DNA of 64,000 bases from Enterococcus faecium. Its GTDB lineage: Bacteria > Bacillota > Bacilli > Lactobacillales > Enterococcaceae. How positions within the stretch are numbered: the first letter of the stretch is position 1; the number at the start of each line of letters is the position of its first letter. The DNA lies in the NCBI RefSeq assembly GCF_029023785.1, contig NZ_CP118955.1, positions 742,501 to 806,500 on the forward strand, written 5' to 3'. The position numbers and the translations under genes were made by a program. Shown piece by piece: positions 46,869 to 60,234 of this stretch. The notes beneath the pieces were generated by a model that did no database searches, was not told where the DNA came from, and saw only the letters and a program-made list of their open reading frames with translations.

Positions 46869-48652
46869 TGGATGAAAATTATCAATCGGAATGGACAAAA
46901 TCGATTCCACTTAAAGAACAGAAAAAGATCATCAAACGACTGATGAAGTTCGCCAAACCTTTTAGAACAACGTTCATCGTTGCTATCTTATTTGCGTTTG
47001 CTCTGTCTGTGATCAATGTCCTATTGCCAAGGATCATCCAAACTTTTATGGATGATCATCTGGCTAAACAGTCGGCTACGACACAAGTTATTTTGTTTTT
47101 TGCTGGTATGTACTTATTTGGAGTCCTAGTAAAAAGTATCATTTGGTTTTTCCAATGGTATTTGTATTCCATGGCTTCATTGAAGACCTATCAGTATATT
47201 AGGGTAAAATTATTTGAAAAGCTGCATACACTAGGTATGCGTTATTTTGATCAGACACCGGCAGGATCAACCGTTTCTCGAGTGACGAATGACACAGAAA
47301 CGCTATTTGAATTTTGGTACGTCTTTTTGATGGTATTGACTGGGATCTTTGCAGTCGTTTCTTCATTCATTGCCATGTTTCAAATCAATGGAGAAATTGC
47401 CTTGTGGACTTTGGTGTTCTTGCCGATTTTAGGAATTGTCATCTGGTATTACCAGAAATTTAGTTCTCGTATTTACCGAAATATGCGGGAAAAATTAAGT
47501 CAGCTGAATACAAAATTGAATGAATCGATTTCCGGCATGCGTATTATCCAGCAGTTTCGCCAAGAAGCTCGTTTAGCTAAAGAATTTGAACAAGTGAACA
47601 ATGAGTATTTAGACACGCGCTATGCGATGATCAAAACGAATTCGATTCTGTTAAGTCCGATCATCAATTTTCTATATGCATTGGCGATTGCGTTGGCGTT
47701 GACTTTATTTGGGATCGATGCGTTGCATTCTCCCGTAGAAGTTGGACTGATCTATGCATTTACGACTTATGTCCAGGGATTTTTTAATCCAATGTCTCAA
47801 ATGATGGACTTTTTGAGCATCTTCACAGATGGGATGGTTGCTGGTAGTCGTATCTTGAAGATTATGGATACGGAAGAATATGCACCACAACAAAACCCTG
47901 GAGCAGATCAAATGATTACTTCAGGTAAGATTGAGTTTCGCAATGTAAGCTTTTCTTATGATGGAGAGCACAATGTATTAAACAATATCTCTTTTGTTGC
48001 TAATCCGGGAGAAACCGTTGCATTAGTGGGACACACCGGAAGTGGGAAAAGCTCGATCATCAATGTGTTGATGCGGTTTTACGAATTTTATGAAGGTCAG
48101 ATATTGATTGATGATCATGACATTCGAGAATATCCAATGGAAGAGTTACGTAAGAAAATGGGGCTGGTCTTGCAAGATGCTTTCTTGTTTTATGGGGATA
48201 TCGCAGGAAATATTCGGATGATGAATCCAGCTATCACAGACGAACAGATACGCCATGCGGCTGAGTTTGTTCAAGCAAACAAATTCATCGATGAATTACC
48301 AAAAGGATATCACTCAAAAGTGATCGAACATGGTGCCAGCTATTCTAGTGGACAACGACAGCTGATCACTTTTGCGCGAACAATCGTGACTGATCCTAAA
48401 ATTCTAGTATTGGATGAAGCAACAGCAAATATCGATACTGAAACAGAAGGATTGATCCAAGAAGGATTGGCGAAAATGCGACAAGGACGGACAACGATTG
48501 CGATTGCCCATCGGCTGTCAACGATTCGAGATGCAGAATTGATTTTAGTTTTAGACAAAGGTCATATAGTAGAACGCGGGAATCATGAAACACTTCTAGC
48601 GCAAAATGGTTTGTATGCAGATATGTACAAACTGCAAAGTAGTGGTATATAA
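46868..48652 (+). CDS. Heterodimeric ABC exporter, subunit 2 (BmrD/YheH-like)
   Basis: 594 residues from the ATG at 46868 (AAGGAGG, 9 nt upstream, inside the preceding gene). Membrane domain then ATPase with Walker A GHTGSGKSS, Walker B LVLDEATANID with the catalytic Glu, but signature YSSGQRQLI instead of LSGGQ. Thus the complete ATP site is this Walker set with subunit 1's LSGGQ, and the other site is degenerate on both faces. TGA-ATG overlap with subunit 1 implies stoichiometric coupling. Confidence 0.92.
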   Translation: MDENYQSEWTKSIPLKEQKKIIKRLMKFAKPFRTTFIVAILFAFALSVINVLLPRIIQTFMDDHLAKQSATTQVILFFAGMYLFGVLVKSIIWFFQWYLYSMASLKTYQYIRVKLFEKLHTLGMRYFDQTPAGSTVSRVTNDTETLFEFWYVFLMVLTGIFAVVSSFIAMFQINGEIALWTLVFLPILGIVIWYYQKFSSRIYRNMREKLSQLNTKLNESISGMRIIQQFRQEARLAKEFEQVNNEYLDTRYAMIKTNSILLSPIINFLYALAIALALTLFGIDALHSPVEVGLIYAFTTYVQGFFNPMSQMMDFLSIFTDGMVAGSRILKIMDTEEYAPQQNPGADQMITSGKIEFRNVSFSYDGEHNVLNNISFVANPGETVALVGHTGSGKSSIINVLMRFYEFYEGQILIDDHDIREYPMEELRKKMGLVLQDAFLFYGDIAGNIRMMNPAITDEQIRHAAEFVQANKFIDELPKGYHSKVIEHGASYSSGQRQLITFARTIVTDPKILVLDEATANIDTETEGLIQEGLAKMRQGRTTIAIAHRLSTIRDAELILVLDKGHIVERGNHETLLAQNGLYADMYKLQSSGI

Positions 48653-48653
48653 A

Positions 48654-48760
48654 AGATGTTGTGACAGTAGCATTTTGACCTAAGCACTAGAGTGAAAATA
48701 AAACATAGCTTCCCATATTTTTCATCTGTGAGAGTTAGTGTCGTAGTTACCAGATTTAAA
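48654..48760 (+). repeat. Interspersed hairpin repeat, unit G (degenerate, after the ABC exporter)
   Basis: Opens AGATGTTGTGACAG 2 bp after the stop. Arms CACTA/TAGTG and GAAAATA/TATTTTTC around the shared TAGCTTCCCATA-like loop are kept, but the usual GAACACCGTTTA end is absent and no terminator is evident. Confidence 0.55.
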
Positions 48761-48801
48761 AAAGACGACGTCAGCTAGTCAGAAGTGCCTAATAGCCCCT
48801 A

Positions 48802-48838
48802 AGAAAGCGTTGACAAAATCGTTTGCTTTCGATAATAT
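48802..48838 (+). promoter_or_regulatory. Promoter and cre site of the bgl operon
   Basis: TTGACA (48810-48815) with TAATAT (48833-48838), 17 bp spacer. AGAAAGCGTTGACA (48802-48815) fits the cre consensus at all but the first base and overlaps the -35, so CcpA should repress. Confidence 0.75.
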
Positions 48839-48857
48839 AAAGAAAACGATACAACTT

Positions 48858-48930
48858 GGATAGTGATTGCCTGATGCAAGCTAAACCTGATGAGTCTCCC
48901 ATGGTTTCATGGACGGCTTTTTGGGTTTTT
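48858..48930 (+). promoter_or_regulatory. LicT/BglG antiterminator leader: RAT overlapping a terminator
   Basis: The RAT (48858-48887) begins GGATAGTGATTGC and ends GCAAGCTAAACC. The terminator stem AGTCTCCCATG (48893-48903)/CATGGACGGCT (48908-48918) can be extended by AAACC (end of RAT) pairing with GGGTTT at 48923-48928, then T5. RAT and terminator are thus mutually exclusive, the classic design for PRD antiterminators. Confidence 0.88.
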
Positions 48931-48977
48931 CTTTTTGTTTTGGATACAGCCCTATATATCATGGAAAGGAGCAAAAC

Positions 48978-49829
48978 ATGCTGATTGAGAAAGTACTGAA
49001 TAACAACGTCGTAATAACAAGGGATGAAAGAGATCGGGAAATGATTGTGATGGGAAAAGGATTGGCATTCAAAAAGAAGGTGGGTGACCCGATTCTTGAC
49101 TCATGCATCGACAAAAAATTTCAGTTGACAAATGACGGACTTTCACAACAGTTCCAAGAATTGGCACAAGCGATTCCTCTTGAGTACTTAGAAATTTCTT
49201 GTGAAATCATTGAATATACAAAAGAGGCTCTGCAAGTCCATTTAAATGATTCTGTGTATATTTCATTGACGGATCACTTGTATACAGCTATCGAACGTCA
49301 AAAAATGGGGATCTTTGTGCCAAATGTATTGCTGTATGATATCAAACAACTGTTTCCTAAAGAGTATGCCATTGGGAAAAAAACAGTGAAGAAAATCTCG
49401 GATAAATACCACATCAAGTTATCAGAAGACGAAGCCGGATTTATCGCATTGCATTTAGTCAATGCACAAGGCATTCAAAGCCAGCAAGACAATACCTACC
49501 TGTTTACCACAACAATACAGGATATTTTAAATATCGTCCGCTATTACTATAAGATTACATTTGATGAAGATTCAGTCCACTTTTTTCGATTCGTCACACA
49601 CCTGCGTTTTTTTCTGACACGTGTCCTAGATGGAGCGAAATCAGAAGATGGAGAAGTTTCTGAGGAATTGTTCCAAGTTATTCAAAAAAAATATAAGGAT
49701 ACGTTTGGTTGCGTTGAGAAAATAGCAGACTTTTTAACCGGGGCTTTCGACTACCAGATGTCCACGGATGAAAAAATGTATTTAACGATCCATACTGCGC
49801 GTTTAGTGCATGAGAATCGTTGTAAATAA
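48978..49829 (+). CDS. licT: BglG/LicT family transcription antiterminator
   Basis: RNA-binding regulator that stabilises the RAT and prevents termination when the beta-glucoside PTS is active; 283 residues from the ATG at 48978 (AAAGGAGC upstream). N-terminal co-antiterminator domain (about 1-55, VLNNNVVITRDERDREMIVM), then PRD1 and PRD2 with conserved His in SLTDHLYTAI, FIALHLVNA, FVTHLRFF and LTIHTARLVHE, targets of PTS phosphorylation. It is the first gene of the bgl operon, behind its own leader. Confidence 0.94.
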   Translation: MLIEKVLNNNVVITRDERDREMIVMGKGLAFKKKVGDPILDSCIDKKFQLTNDGLSQQFQELAQAIPLEYLEISCEIIEYTKEALQVHLNDSVYISLTDHLYTAIERQKMGIFVPNVLLYDIKQLFPKEYAIGKKTVKKISDKYHIKLSEDEAGFIALHLVNAQGIQSQQDNTYLFTTTIQDILNIVRYYYKITFDEDSVHFFRFVTHLRFFLTRVLDGAKSEDGEVSEELFQVIQKKYKDTFGCVEKIADFLTGAFDYQMSTDEKMYLTIHTARLVHENRCK

Positions 49830-49869
49830 ATAAAAAAGGAGGACAAATTAACAAGAACGTATGAAATAA

Positions 49870-51805
<1,936 letters not shown>

Positions 51806-51844
51806 ACGGTTAGGTGAAGAATGGACTAGGCTTGGCTATTCTTT

Positions 51845-52747
51845 TTATTCCACTTCTTTATTTTCAAAATTGAAAGGCTCTTTCATGATGGCTGAGCTGA
51901 TAGGGCGTTTATCGAATTTTTGACCGACAGAAATTAGATGGACTAAATTCTGTTGATAATTTTCTGCAAAAACACAACTATATAACACGTCTAGAAGATA
52001 ACAAATTGATGTATTGATCGTAAAATTACCAATTTTTGAATACAGTCGCTCGCGTGTCGTAAGTCGCAAAGCGGCTGTACTCATTGCAGATAGCGTTGAA
52101 TCACCGATACTGGTCAAAGCTAAAATTGGAACATGATTTTGTTTCAATATTTCTGCGGTACGAAGAATCACTTTATTTTCACCCGTATAAGAAATCAGGA
52201 TCCCGCACATATCGCTCGTGCAATTGTACGCTTCATAGAATGATTCACCAAAAGTGGTGACAATTGTGACATCCATTTTGATGCGCTTCATTTTCAGCAT
52301 GAAATCTTGAGAAATCAAAGTATTCGAGTTACTGGCGAAGATCACGATTTTTTTTGCCTGGAGCAGTAAATACTTAGCTTTTTGCAGTTGGTCATGATGA
52401 ATGAGAGAAAGTGTATCTTGAATCGTCATCTGTTCTAAAGAAGCCATTTTATTTGCGATCGTCATAATACCGTCTGTGGTGGAAAAAGGAAGATTCGCAT
52501 CTACGTCTTGAAAATTCCCTTCAAGATAGGCTGTTTCAGCTAAAAAAGCATTACGAAAACTGACCCAGCCATCAAACCCCATTTTTTTTGCTACACGGAT
52601 GAGTGTGGACGGGTGGACATAACATCGCTCAGCGATCTCTTGGATGGTCATTTCGCCAAGTGCTGGAGAATCGCTTAAGAGAAACTGGATCACTTCATTT
52701 TCTGAAGGAGAAAAGGAGATTTCTTTGATTTTTTCACGTAATAACAT
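51845..52747 (-). CDS. RpiR/MurR family transcriptional regulator
   Basis: 300 residues: an N-terminal helix-turn-helix (about 1-77, MTIQEIAERCYVHPSTLIRV) and a SIS sugar-phosphate-binding domain (about 125-260, ANSNTLISQDFMLKMKRIKM, ILISYTGENKVILRTAEIL). It is divergent from the GH4/GH1 phospho-beta-glucosidase pair across 230 bp, so it likely controls that pair in response to a sugar phosphate. GAAGGTAT lies upstream of the ATG at 52747 on the minus strand. Confidence 0.92.
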   Translation of the reverse strand: MLLREKIKEISFSPSENEVIQFLLSDSPALGEMTIQEIAERCYVHPSTLIRVAKKMGFDGWVSFRNAFLAETAYLEGNFQDVDANLPFSTTDGIMTIANKMASLEQMTIQDTLSLIHHDQLQKAKYLLLQAKKIVIFASNSNTLISQDFMLKMKRIKMDVTIVTTFGESFYEAYNCTSDMCGILISYTGENKVILRTAEILKQNHVPILALTSIGDSTLSAMSTAALRLTTRERLYSKIGNFTINTSICYLLDVLYSCVFAENYQQNLVHLISVGQKFDKRPISSAIMKEPFNFENKEVE

Positions 52748-52802
52748 GTAGATACCTTCTTCTTATTTTTTTACGTAAATTATAACTTTTTTGAAAATGA
52801 TT

Positions 52803-52816
52803 TGTAAACGGATTTA
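52803..52816 (+). promoter_or_regulatory. cre-like site in the rpiR-GH4 intergenic region
   Basis: TGTAAACGGATTTA fits the cre consensus at all but one position (T for C near the end). Confidence 0.5.
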
Positions 52817-52854
52817 TACTATATAACTTAAAATAGACATTTTTTGACAAGATA

Positions 52855-52915
52855 TTTACAAAAATCCACTAGAAAACAGTAACTTTTGTAAATGTTACTG
52901 GAAAGAAACGGATTT
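52855..52915. promoter_or_regulatory. Cluster of dyads, candidate RpiR operators
   Basis: CAGTAAC (52877-52883) and GTTACTG (52894-52900) form a perfect 7+7 dyad with a 10 bp spacer. TTTACAAAA (52855-52863) is inverted at 52884-52892. AAACGGATTT occurs at 52806-52815 and again exactly 100 bp later at 52906-52915. These crowd the divergent promoters. Confidence 0.5.
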
Positions 52916-52977
52916 CTATTGTTTGTTTTGTTTACAAAAAAGATAATTAAAGTGTAAAAAAGTAAAGGAGTGAGAAC

Positions 52978-55814
<2,837 letters not shown>

Positions 55815-55827
55815 TCAATGATTTATA

Positions 55828-55908
55828 AAAGTCTATTGTTTTTCAGCGGATTTTTCGAGTATAATAAAGCTATTCGAGAAACGCAAGCAGAACAATAGAC
55901 TTTTTTTC
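55828..55908 (+). terminator. Large stem-loop terminator between the GH1 gene and trxB
   Basis: Outer stem AAAGTCTATTGTT (55828-55840)/AACAATAGACTTT (55891-55903) is perfect over 13 bp and followed by T. Inside, GCG...TTTTTCGA and TCGAGAAACGC form a second stem. The apical loop contains TATAAT, a possible -10. Confidence 0.8.
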
Positions 55909-55958
55909 GCATTGGCTGTAAAGTATGCTTACTTGATTAAGTAAAGGAGAATCTACAT

Positions 55959-56885
55959 ATGTATGATGTAATCGTTATTGGCGCAGGTCCTGCTGGGATG
56001 ACTGCTGCTTTATATGCTTCACGTTCAAACTTATCCGTATTGATGATCGAACAAGGTGCCCCTGGCGGCCAAATGAACAATACGGCAGAAATCGAAAATT
56101 ATCCTGGATTCGATTCGATCATGGGCCCCGATCTAGCTTATAAGATGTATGAAAGTGTCTCAAGATTTGGGACAGAAAATGCTTATGGAATCGTTCAAGA
56201 TATCAAGGATCACGGCAGCCATAAAGAAGCCATCTGTGAAGATAAAAGTTACGAAGGAAAAACAGTCATTATCGCAACAGGCTGTATCCACCGTAAATTA
56301 GGCGTACCTGGCGAGGAAGAATTTGCTGGACGAGGCGTTTCTTACTGTGCAGTCTGCGATGGTGCGTTTTTCCGTAACAAACGTCTAGTAGTCATCGGGG
56401 GTGGGGACTCAGCAGTAGAAGAAGCCATCTATTTGACACAATTTGCTTCTGAAGTAGTGATCGTCCACCGTAGAGATGAATTACGTGCACAAAAGATCAT
56501 CCAAGACCGTGCATTTGCAAATGAAAAAATTTCCTTTATGTGGGATACAGTCGTTGACGAAATCGTTGGAAACGAAATGGTAGTGACAGGTGTGAAAGCA
56601 CGTAATGTCAAAACCGGCAATGAATTTGATTTAGCAGCAGACGGAGTATTCATCTATGTTGGACTGGATCCATTAACTGCACCTTTTAGAGAAGCAGGTT
56701 TGACGAACGAAGCTGGCTGGATTCCAACAGACAACGAAATGAAAACGAATATGCCAGGCGTTTTTGCCATCGGAGATGTTCGTGAAAAAGATTTGCGACA
56801 AATCACTACAGCTGTTGGTGACGGCGGTATTGCTGGACAACAAGTGTATAAATACTTGGAGTCTTTAGAAGAAACAACAGCATAA
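55959..56885 (+). CDS. trxB: Thioredoxin-disulfide reductase
   Basis: FAD/NADPH enzyme that reduces thioredoxin; 308 residues. FAD motif GAGPAGMTAALYASR, redox CAVCDGA about residue 131-137, NADPH motif GGGDSAVEEA and the C-terminal FAIGDVREKDLRQI are complete. AAAGGAGAA precedes the ATG at 55959. Its own terminator follows. Confidence 0.97.
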   Translation: MYDVIVIGAGPAGMTAALYASRSNLSVLMIEQGAPGGQMNNTAEIENYPGFDSIMGPDLAYKMYESVSRFGTENAYGIVQDIKDHGSHKEAICEDKSYEGKTVIIATGCIHRKLGVPGEEEFAGRGVSYCAVCDGAFFRNKRLVVIGGGDSAVEEAIYLTQFASEVVIVHRRDELRAQKIIQDRAFANEKISFMWDTVVDEIVGNEMVVTGVKARNVKTGNEFDLAADGVFIYVGLDPLTAPFREAGLTNEAGWIPTDNEMKTNMPGVFAIGDVREKDLRQITTAVGDGGIAGQQVYKYLESLEETTA

Positions 56886-56889
56886 GTTT

Positions 56890-56937
56890 AAAAAGAGTAA
56901 AAGAACGGTTTCAATTGTTCTTTTACTCTTTTTTTTC
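56890..56937 (+). terminator. Terminator of trxB
   Basis: Stem AGAGTAAAAGAAC/GTTCTTTTACTCT, 10 nt loop, T8. Confidence 0.93.
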
Positions 56938-57098
56938 GCGTGAAATCCACTGAATCCGATTTATGTGAATACTTGCAATCATGCTTGATAAAAGAATCCT
57001 TTCTTGATTTAAGCGTTTTTTGGTCCTCATACTTTCATATCTAATAAGTGAATGCTATACTTATTAAGAACCATATTTCAGAAAGAGGTGTTATTTTC

Positions 57099-58826
57099 AT
57101 GTCTTGGGAACAAGTGTATGAACAATGGGTACATGAAGAAAATTTAGAAGAAAACTTAAAAAAACAATTAAATGATCTGGGTGAAGATCCTGAAAAACTT
57201 GAAGATGCTTTTTATGCACCGTTGGAATTCGGTACTGCAGGCATGCGGGGAATCTTAGGACCTGGGATCAATCGAATGAACATCTATACGGTAAGACAAG
57301 CAACAGAAGGACTAGCACGTTTCATGGATACACAAGGTGAAGAAACAAAACGCCGAGGTGTCGCTATCGCTTATGACTCACGCCATCAGTCACCAGAATT
57401 TGCAATGGAAGCAGCCAAAACACTGGCACATCACAATATCCCGTCTTATGTATTCGAAAGTCTGCGTCCAACACCAGAGCTTTCTTTTGCAGTTCGTCAT
57501 TTGAAGACGTTTGCGGGAATCATGGTAACCGCATCTCACAACCCAGCGGCTTACAATGGATATAAAGTCTACGGAGAAGATGGCGGACAAATGCCTCCTG
57601 CAGACGCAGATGCATTGACGAAATATGTCCGTGAAGTCAGCAATCCGCTAAAAGTCGAAGTATTATCTGACGAAGAAGCTAAACATAGCGGGTTGATCAC
57701 GATCATCGGAGAAGAAGTGGACGCTGCTTATCTAGAAGAAATCAAAGCAGTGACGATTGATCGTGAATTGGTTGAAACAATGGGGAAAGATTTGAAACTT
57801 GTGTACACGCCACTTCATGGAACAGGGAAAATGTTGGGCGAACGTGCGTTGAAACAAGCTGGATTCGAACAATTCGTACTAGTTCCCGAACAAGCTGTGG
57901 CAGATCCAGATTTCACTACGGTCAAATCGCCAAATCCAGAAGAACATTCAGCTTTTGAATATGCTATACGACTTGGAGAAAAAGAAGGAGCTGACTTGCT
58001 GATTGCAACAGATCCTGATGCAGACCGTTTAGGCGCAGCGGTTCGTTTGCCAGATGGTTCTTATGAAGTATTGACTGGGAACCAAATCGGAGCATTGTTT
58101 GCTCAATATATTTTGGAAGCACATCAATCAAGAGGCACTTTACCAGAAAACGCAGCGGTATTGAAATCAATCGTTTCCAGCGAATTGCCTACAGCAATTG
58201 CGGAACACTACGGTGCTACCATGTTCAATGTGTTGACAGGGTTTAAATTCATTGCTGAAAAAATCCAACAATTCGAAGAAAACCATTCACATACTTTTAT
58301 GTTTGGATTCGAAGAAAGTTATGGTTATTTAGTTAAACCTTTTGTTCGCGATAAAGACGCGATCCAAGCATTGCTTTTATTAGCAGAAGTAGCAGCTTAC
58401 TATAAAAAACAAGGCAAAACGTTGTATGACGGCTTGCAAACGATTTTTGAAACCTATGGCTATTTCGCAGAAAAAACGATTTCTGTGACAATGAGCGGAC
58501 AAGAAGGTTCTGCGAAAATCTCTGCTTTGATGGAAAAATTCCGTAAAGAAGCACCGACAGAATTTGCCGGAGCAAAAGTTATTCAAACAGAAGACTTTAA
58601 AGAATTGACGAGAACAGACCGTGAAGGAAACGTAGAAAAACTCACAACACCGCCATCCGACGTATTGAAATATACATTGGAAGAAAATGGCTGGATTGCT
58701 ATCCGCCCTTCAGGAACTGAGCCGAAAATCAAGTTTTATATTGGTGTAAAAGGAAGCTCTACAGAAGACGCAGCCGAAAAAGTAGCCTCTTATGAAGCGA
58801 TTATCAAAAAGATGACAGAAGAATAA
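57099..58826 (+). CDS. pgcA: Alpha-phosphoglucomutase
   Basis: Interconverts glucose 6-phosphate and glucose 1-phosphate, feeding GalU; 575 residues from the ATG at 57099 (AGAGGTG upstream); the frame open from 57048 has no ribosome binding site. Active-site Ser loop VTASHNPAAYNGYK, metal loop ATDPDADRLGAA, sugar-binding GFEESYGYL and phosphate-binding RPSGTEPKIKFY are in family order. Length fits the PgcA type rather than the shorter GlmM. Confidence 0.96.
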   Translation: MSWEQVYEQWVHEENLEENLKKQLNDLGEDPEKLEDAFYAPLEFGTAGMRGILGPGINRMNIYTVRQATEGLARFMDTQGEETKRRGVAIAYDSRHQSPEFAMEAAKTLAHHNIPSYVFESLRPTPELSFAVRHLKTFAGIMVTASHNPAAYNGYKVYGEDGGQMPPADADALTKYVREVSNPLKVEVLSDEEAKHSGLITIIGEEVDAAYLEEIKAVTIDRELVETMGKDLKLVYTPLHGTGKMLGERALKQAGFEQFVLVPEQAVADPDFTTVKSPNPEEHSAFEYAIRLGEKEGADLLIATDPDADRLGAAVRLPDGSYEVLTGNQIGALFAQYILEAHQSRGTLPENAAVLKSIVSSELPTAIAEHYGATMFNVLTGFKFIAEKIQQFEENHSHTFMFGFEESYGYLVKPFVRDKDAIQALLLLAEVAAYYKKQGKTLYDGLQTIFETYGYFAEKTISVTMSGQEGSAKISALMEKFRKEAPTEFAGAKVIQTEDFKELTRTDREGNVEKLTTPPSDVLKYTLEENGWIAIRPSGTEPKIKFYIGVKGSSTEDAAEKVASYEAIIKKMTEE

Positions 58827-58831
58827 AAAAC

Positions 58832-58878
58832 TTGAGACTGATGGAAAAAGTGGTAAACTTTAGAAGTCAGTCTTTTTT
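58832..58878 (+). terminator. Terminator of pgcA
   Basis: Stem AGACTGA/TCAGTCT with T6, extended outward by ACTTG/CAAGT. It also overlaps a possible promoter (TTGAGA, TAAACT) for the ArsR gene. Confidence 0.75.
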
Positions 58879-58897
58879 CAAGTTGGAGGTGAATGGA

Positions 58898-59191
58898 TTG
58901 CCAGACACGCAAAAATCAAAAGTAGAGAAAGTCAGTCAATTATTCAAAATGTTGAGTGATCCCACTCGTCTTAAAATTCTGCTATATCTGAAAGACGGGG
59001 AACAAAATGTGACAGCAATCACCCAAGCAGTGGAAATGGAGCAGTCTGCTGTATCGCATCAACTACGTTTATTAAGAGAAAATCATGTCGTCAAGTCTCA
59101 TCGCGAGGGAAAAGCGATTTTGTATAGTCTTGATGATTCTCATGTACTGGATATTTTGAACCAGACACTCAAACATGTGGAACATCAATAA
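58898..59191 (+). CDS. ArsR/SmtB family metal-sensing repressor, CzrA type
   Basis: Winged-helix repressor of 97 residues. Start TTG at 58898, 6 nt after GGAGGTG; longer frames to 58832 run through the pgcA terminator. The recognition helix EQSAVSHQLRLLREN is typical. The C-terminal helix reads DSHVLDILNQTLKHVEH, i.e. DxH, ten residues, HxxH: the alpha-5 zinc/cobalt site of CzrA and NmtR. No metal exporter adjoins, so its target lies elsewhere or is itself. Confidence 0.9.
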   Translation: MPDTQKSKVEKVSQLFKMLSDPTRLKILLYLKDGEQNVTAITQAVEMEQSAVSHQLRLLRENHVVKSHREGKAILYSLDDSHVLDILNQTLKHVEHQ

Positions 59192-59209
59192 CGATAGGTG
59201 CAAATAGAT

Positions 59210-59266
59210 AAACACTGGAGTGTGACAACGAAATTTCTTCGTTGTCACACTCCAGTGTTTTTTAAG
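59210..59266 (+). terminator. Strong terminator after the ArsR gene
   Basis: Perfect 23 bp stem (59210-59232 with 59238-59260) and a 5 nt loop, followed by T run; contains TGTGACAA/TTGTCACA. Also fits termination of the convergent minus-strand gene. Confidence 0.93.
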
Positions 59267-59282
59267 AAAAAGACAAAAATGA

Positions 59283-60143
59283 TCAATCGCTTTTTTCTGT
59301 TGTTTCAGTTCCATAATAACTATGATCTTCTAGGTCTAAAGCATTCAAAATAAGCGAAGCCGTTTCTTCAATAGATAAAGATGCTACATTGATCACTACA
59401 CATCCTAGTTTTTCATAAAGATCATTCGCAAAATCGAGTTCAGCTCTAATTTTTTCGATATCGGAATAAGCAGTATCAGGGTTTAATCCGTAAGAGCGCA
59501 TCCGTTCTTTACGGATATTATTTAAAATATCTGGGTTATTCGTTAGTCCCACGATTTTTTTAGGATCGATCTCCCAAAGCTGTTTGGGAATATGTGCTTG
59601 TGGGATCAAAGGTAAATTGGCAACTTTTAAATTTTTGTTAGCTAAAAACAAGCTCAAAGGCGTTTTGGAAGTTCGGGATACGCCTAGCAAAACGACATCT
59701 GCTTCTAAAAAACCACGAGGATCTTTCCCATCATCGTATTTTACAGCAAATTCCATTGCTTTGATCCGTTTGAAATAGTTCTCATTCAATAAATGGAGGG
59801 CACCAGGTTGCCGAATTGGCTTGATACCAGTTAAACGTTCAATTTCTGATATCGGTGGCGTCATCACATCAAAACTAAATAATTGATGTTCTTCACAAAA
59901 AGAACGTGTTATCTCGATCAGTTCTTGATTGATTAATGTATGCAGGACAAGTGCTTTTTCTTCTAATGCATCTTGCAATGCCTGCCTTAATGTTTTTTCA
60001 TCTGTCACGAACGTTCTGCGGAATAGGTTGAACTCAACGGTAGGATACTGAGCCATAGTAGCTTGCGCTAGTTTTGTCGCAGTTTCTCCAGCAGAGTCGG
60101 AGATGACAAAAAAAGTAACGATTTCTGTAGAATCGGAAGTCAT
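59283..60143 (-). CDS. Pyruvate, phosphate dikinase / PEP synthase regulatory protein (DUF299)
   Basis: Bifunctional ADP-dependent kinase and phosphorylase acting on PPDK or PEP synthase; 286 residues. The family start VTFFVISDSAGETATKLAQA and the P-loop-like GVSRTSKTPLSLFLAN are present. It is divergent from the Fur-family gene. Which dikinase it controls is unknown: none is in the window. Confidence 0.93.
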   Translation of the reverse strand: MTSDSTEIVTFFVISDSAGETATKLAQATMAQYPTVEFNLFRRTFVTDEKTLRQALQDALEEKALVLHTLINQELIEITRSFCEEHQLFSFDVMTPPISEIERLTGIKPIRQPGALHLLNENYFKRIKAMEFAVKYDDGKDPRGFLEADVVLLGVSRTSKTPLSLFLANKNLKVANLPLIPQAHIPKQLWEIDPKKIVGLTNNPDILNNIRKERMRSYGLNPDTAYSDIEKIRAELDFANDLYEKLGCVVINVASLSIEETASLILNALDLEDHSYYGTETTEKSD

Positions 60144-60234
60144 GGATAAAACCTCACTTGCATTTTTTTTATGTTTATTATACCATACTCTAGAATGCGT
60201 ACTTCGTAATCATTTTGATTTGGAGGAATAAGTC

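Noticed and set aside
48909..48977. N-terminal extension of licT starting at 48909
   Set aside because: The extension is translated from the terminator hairpin; the ATG at 48978 has the proper ribosome binding site and matches family starts.
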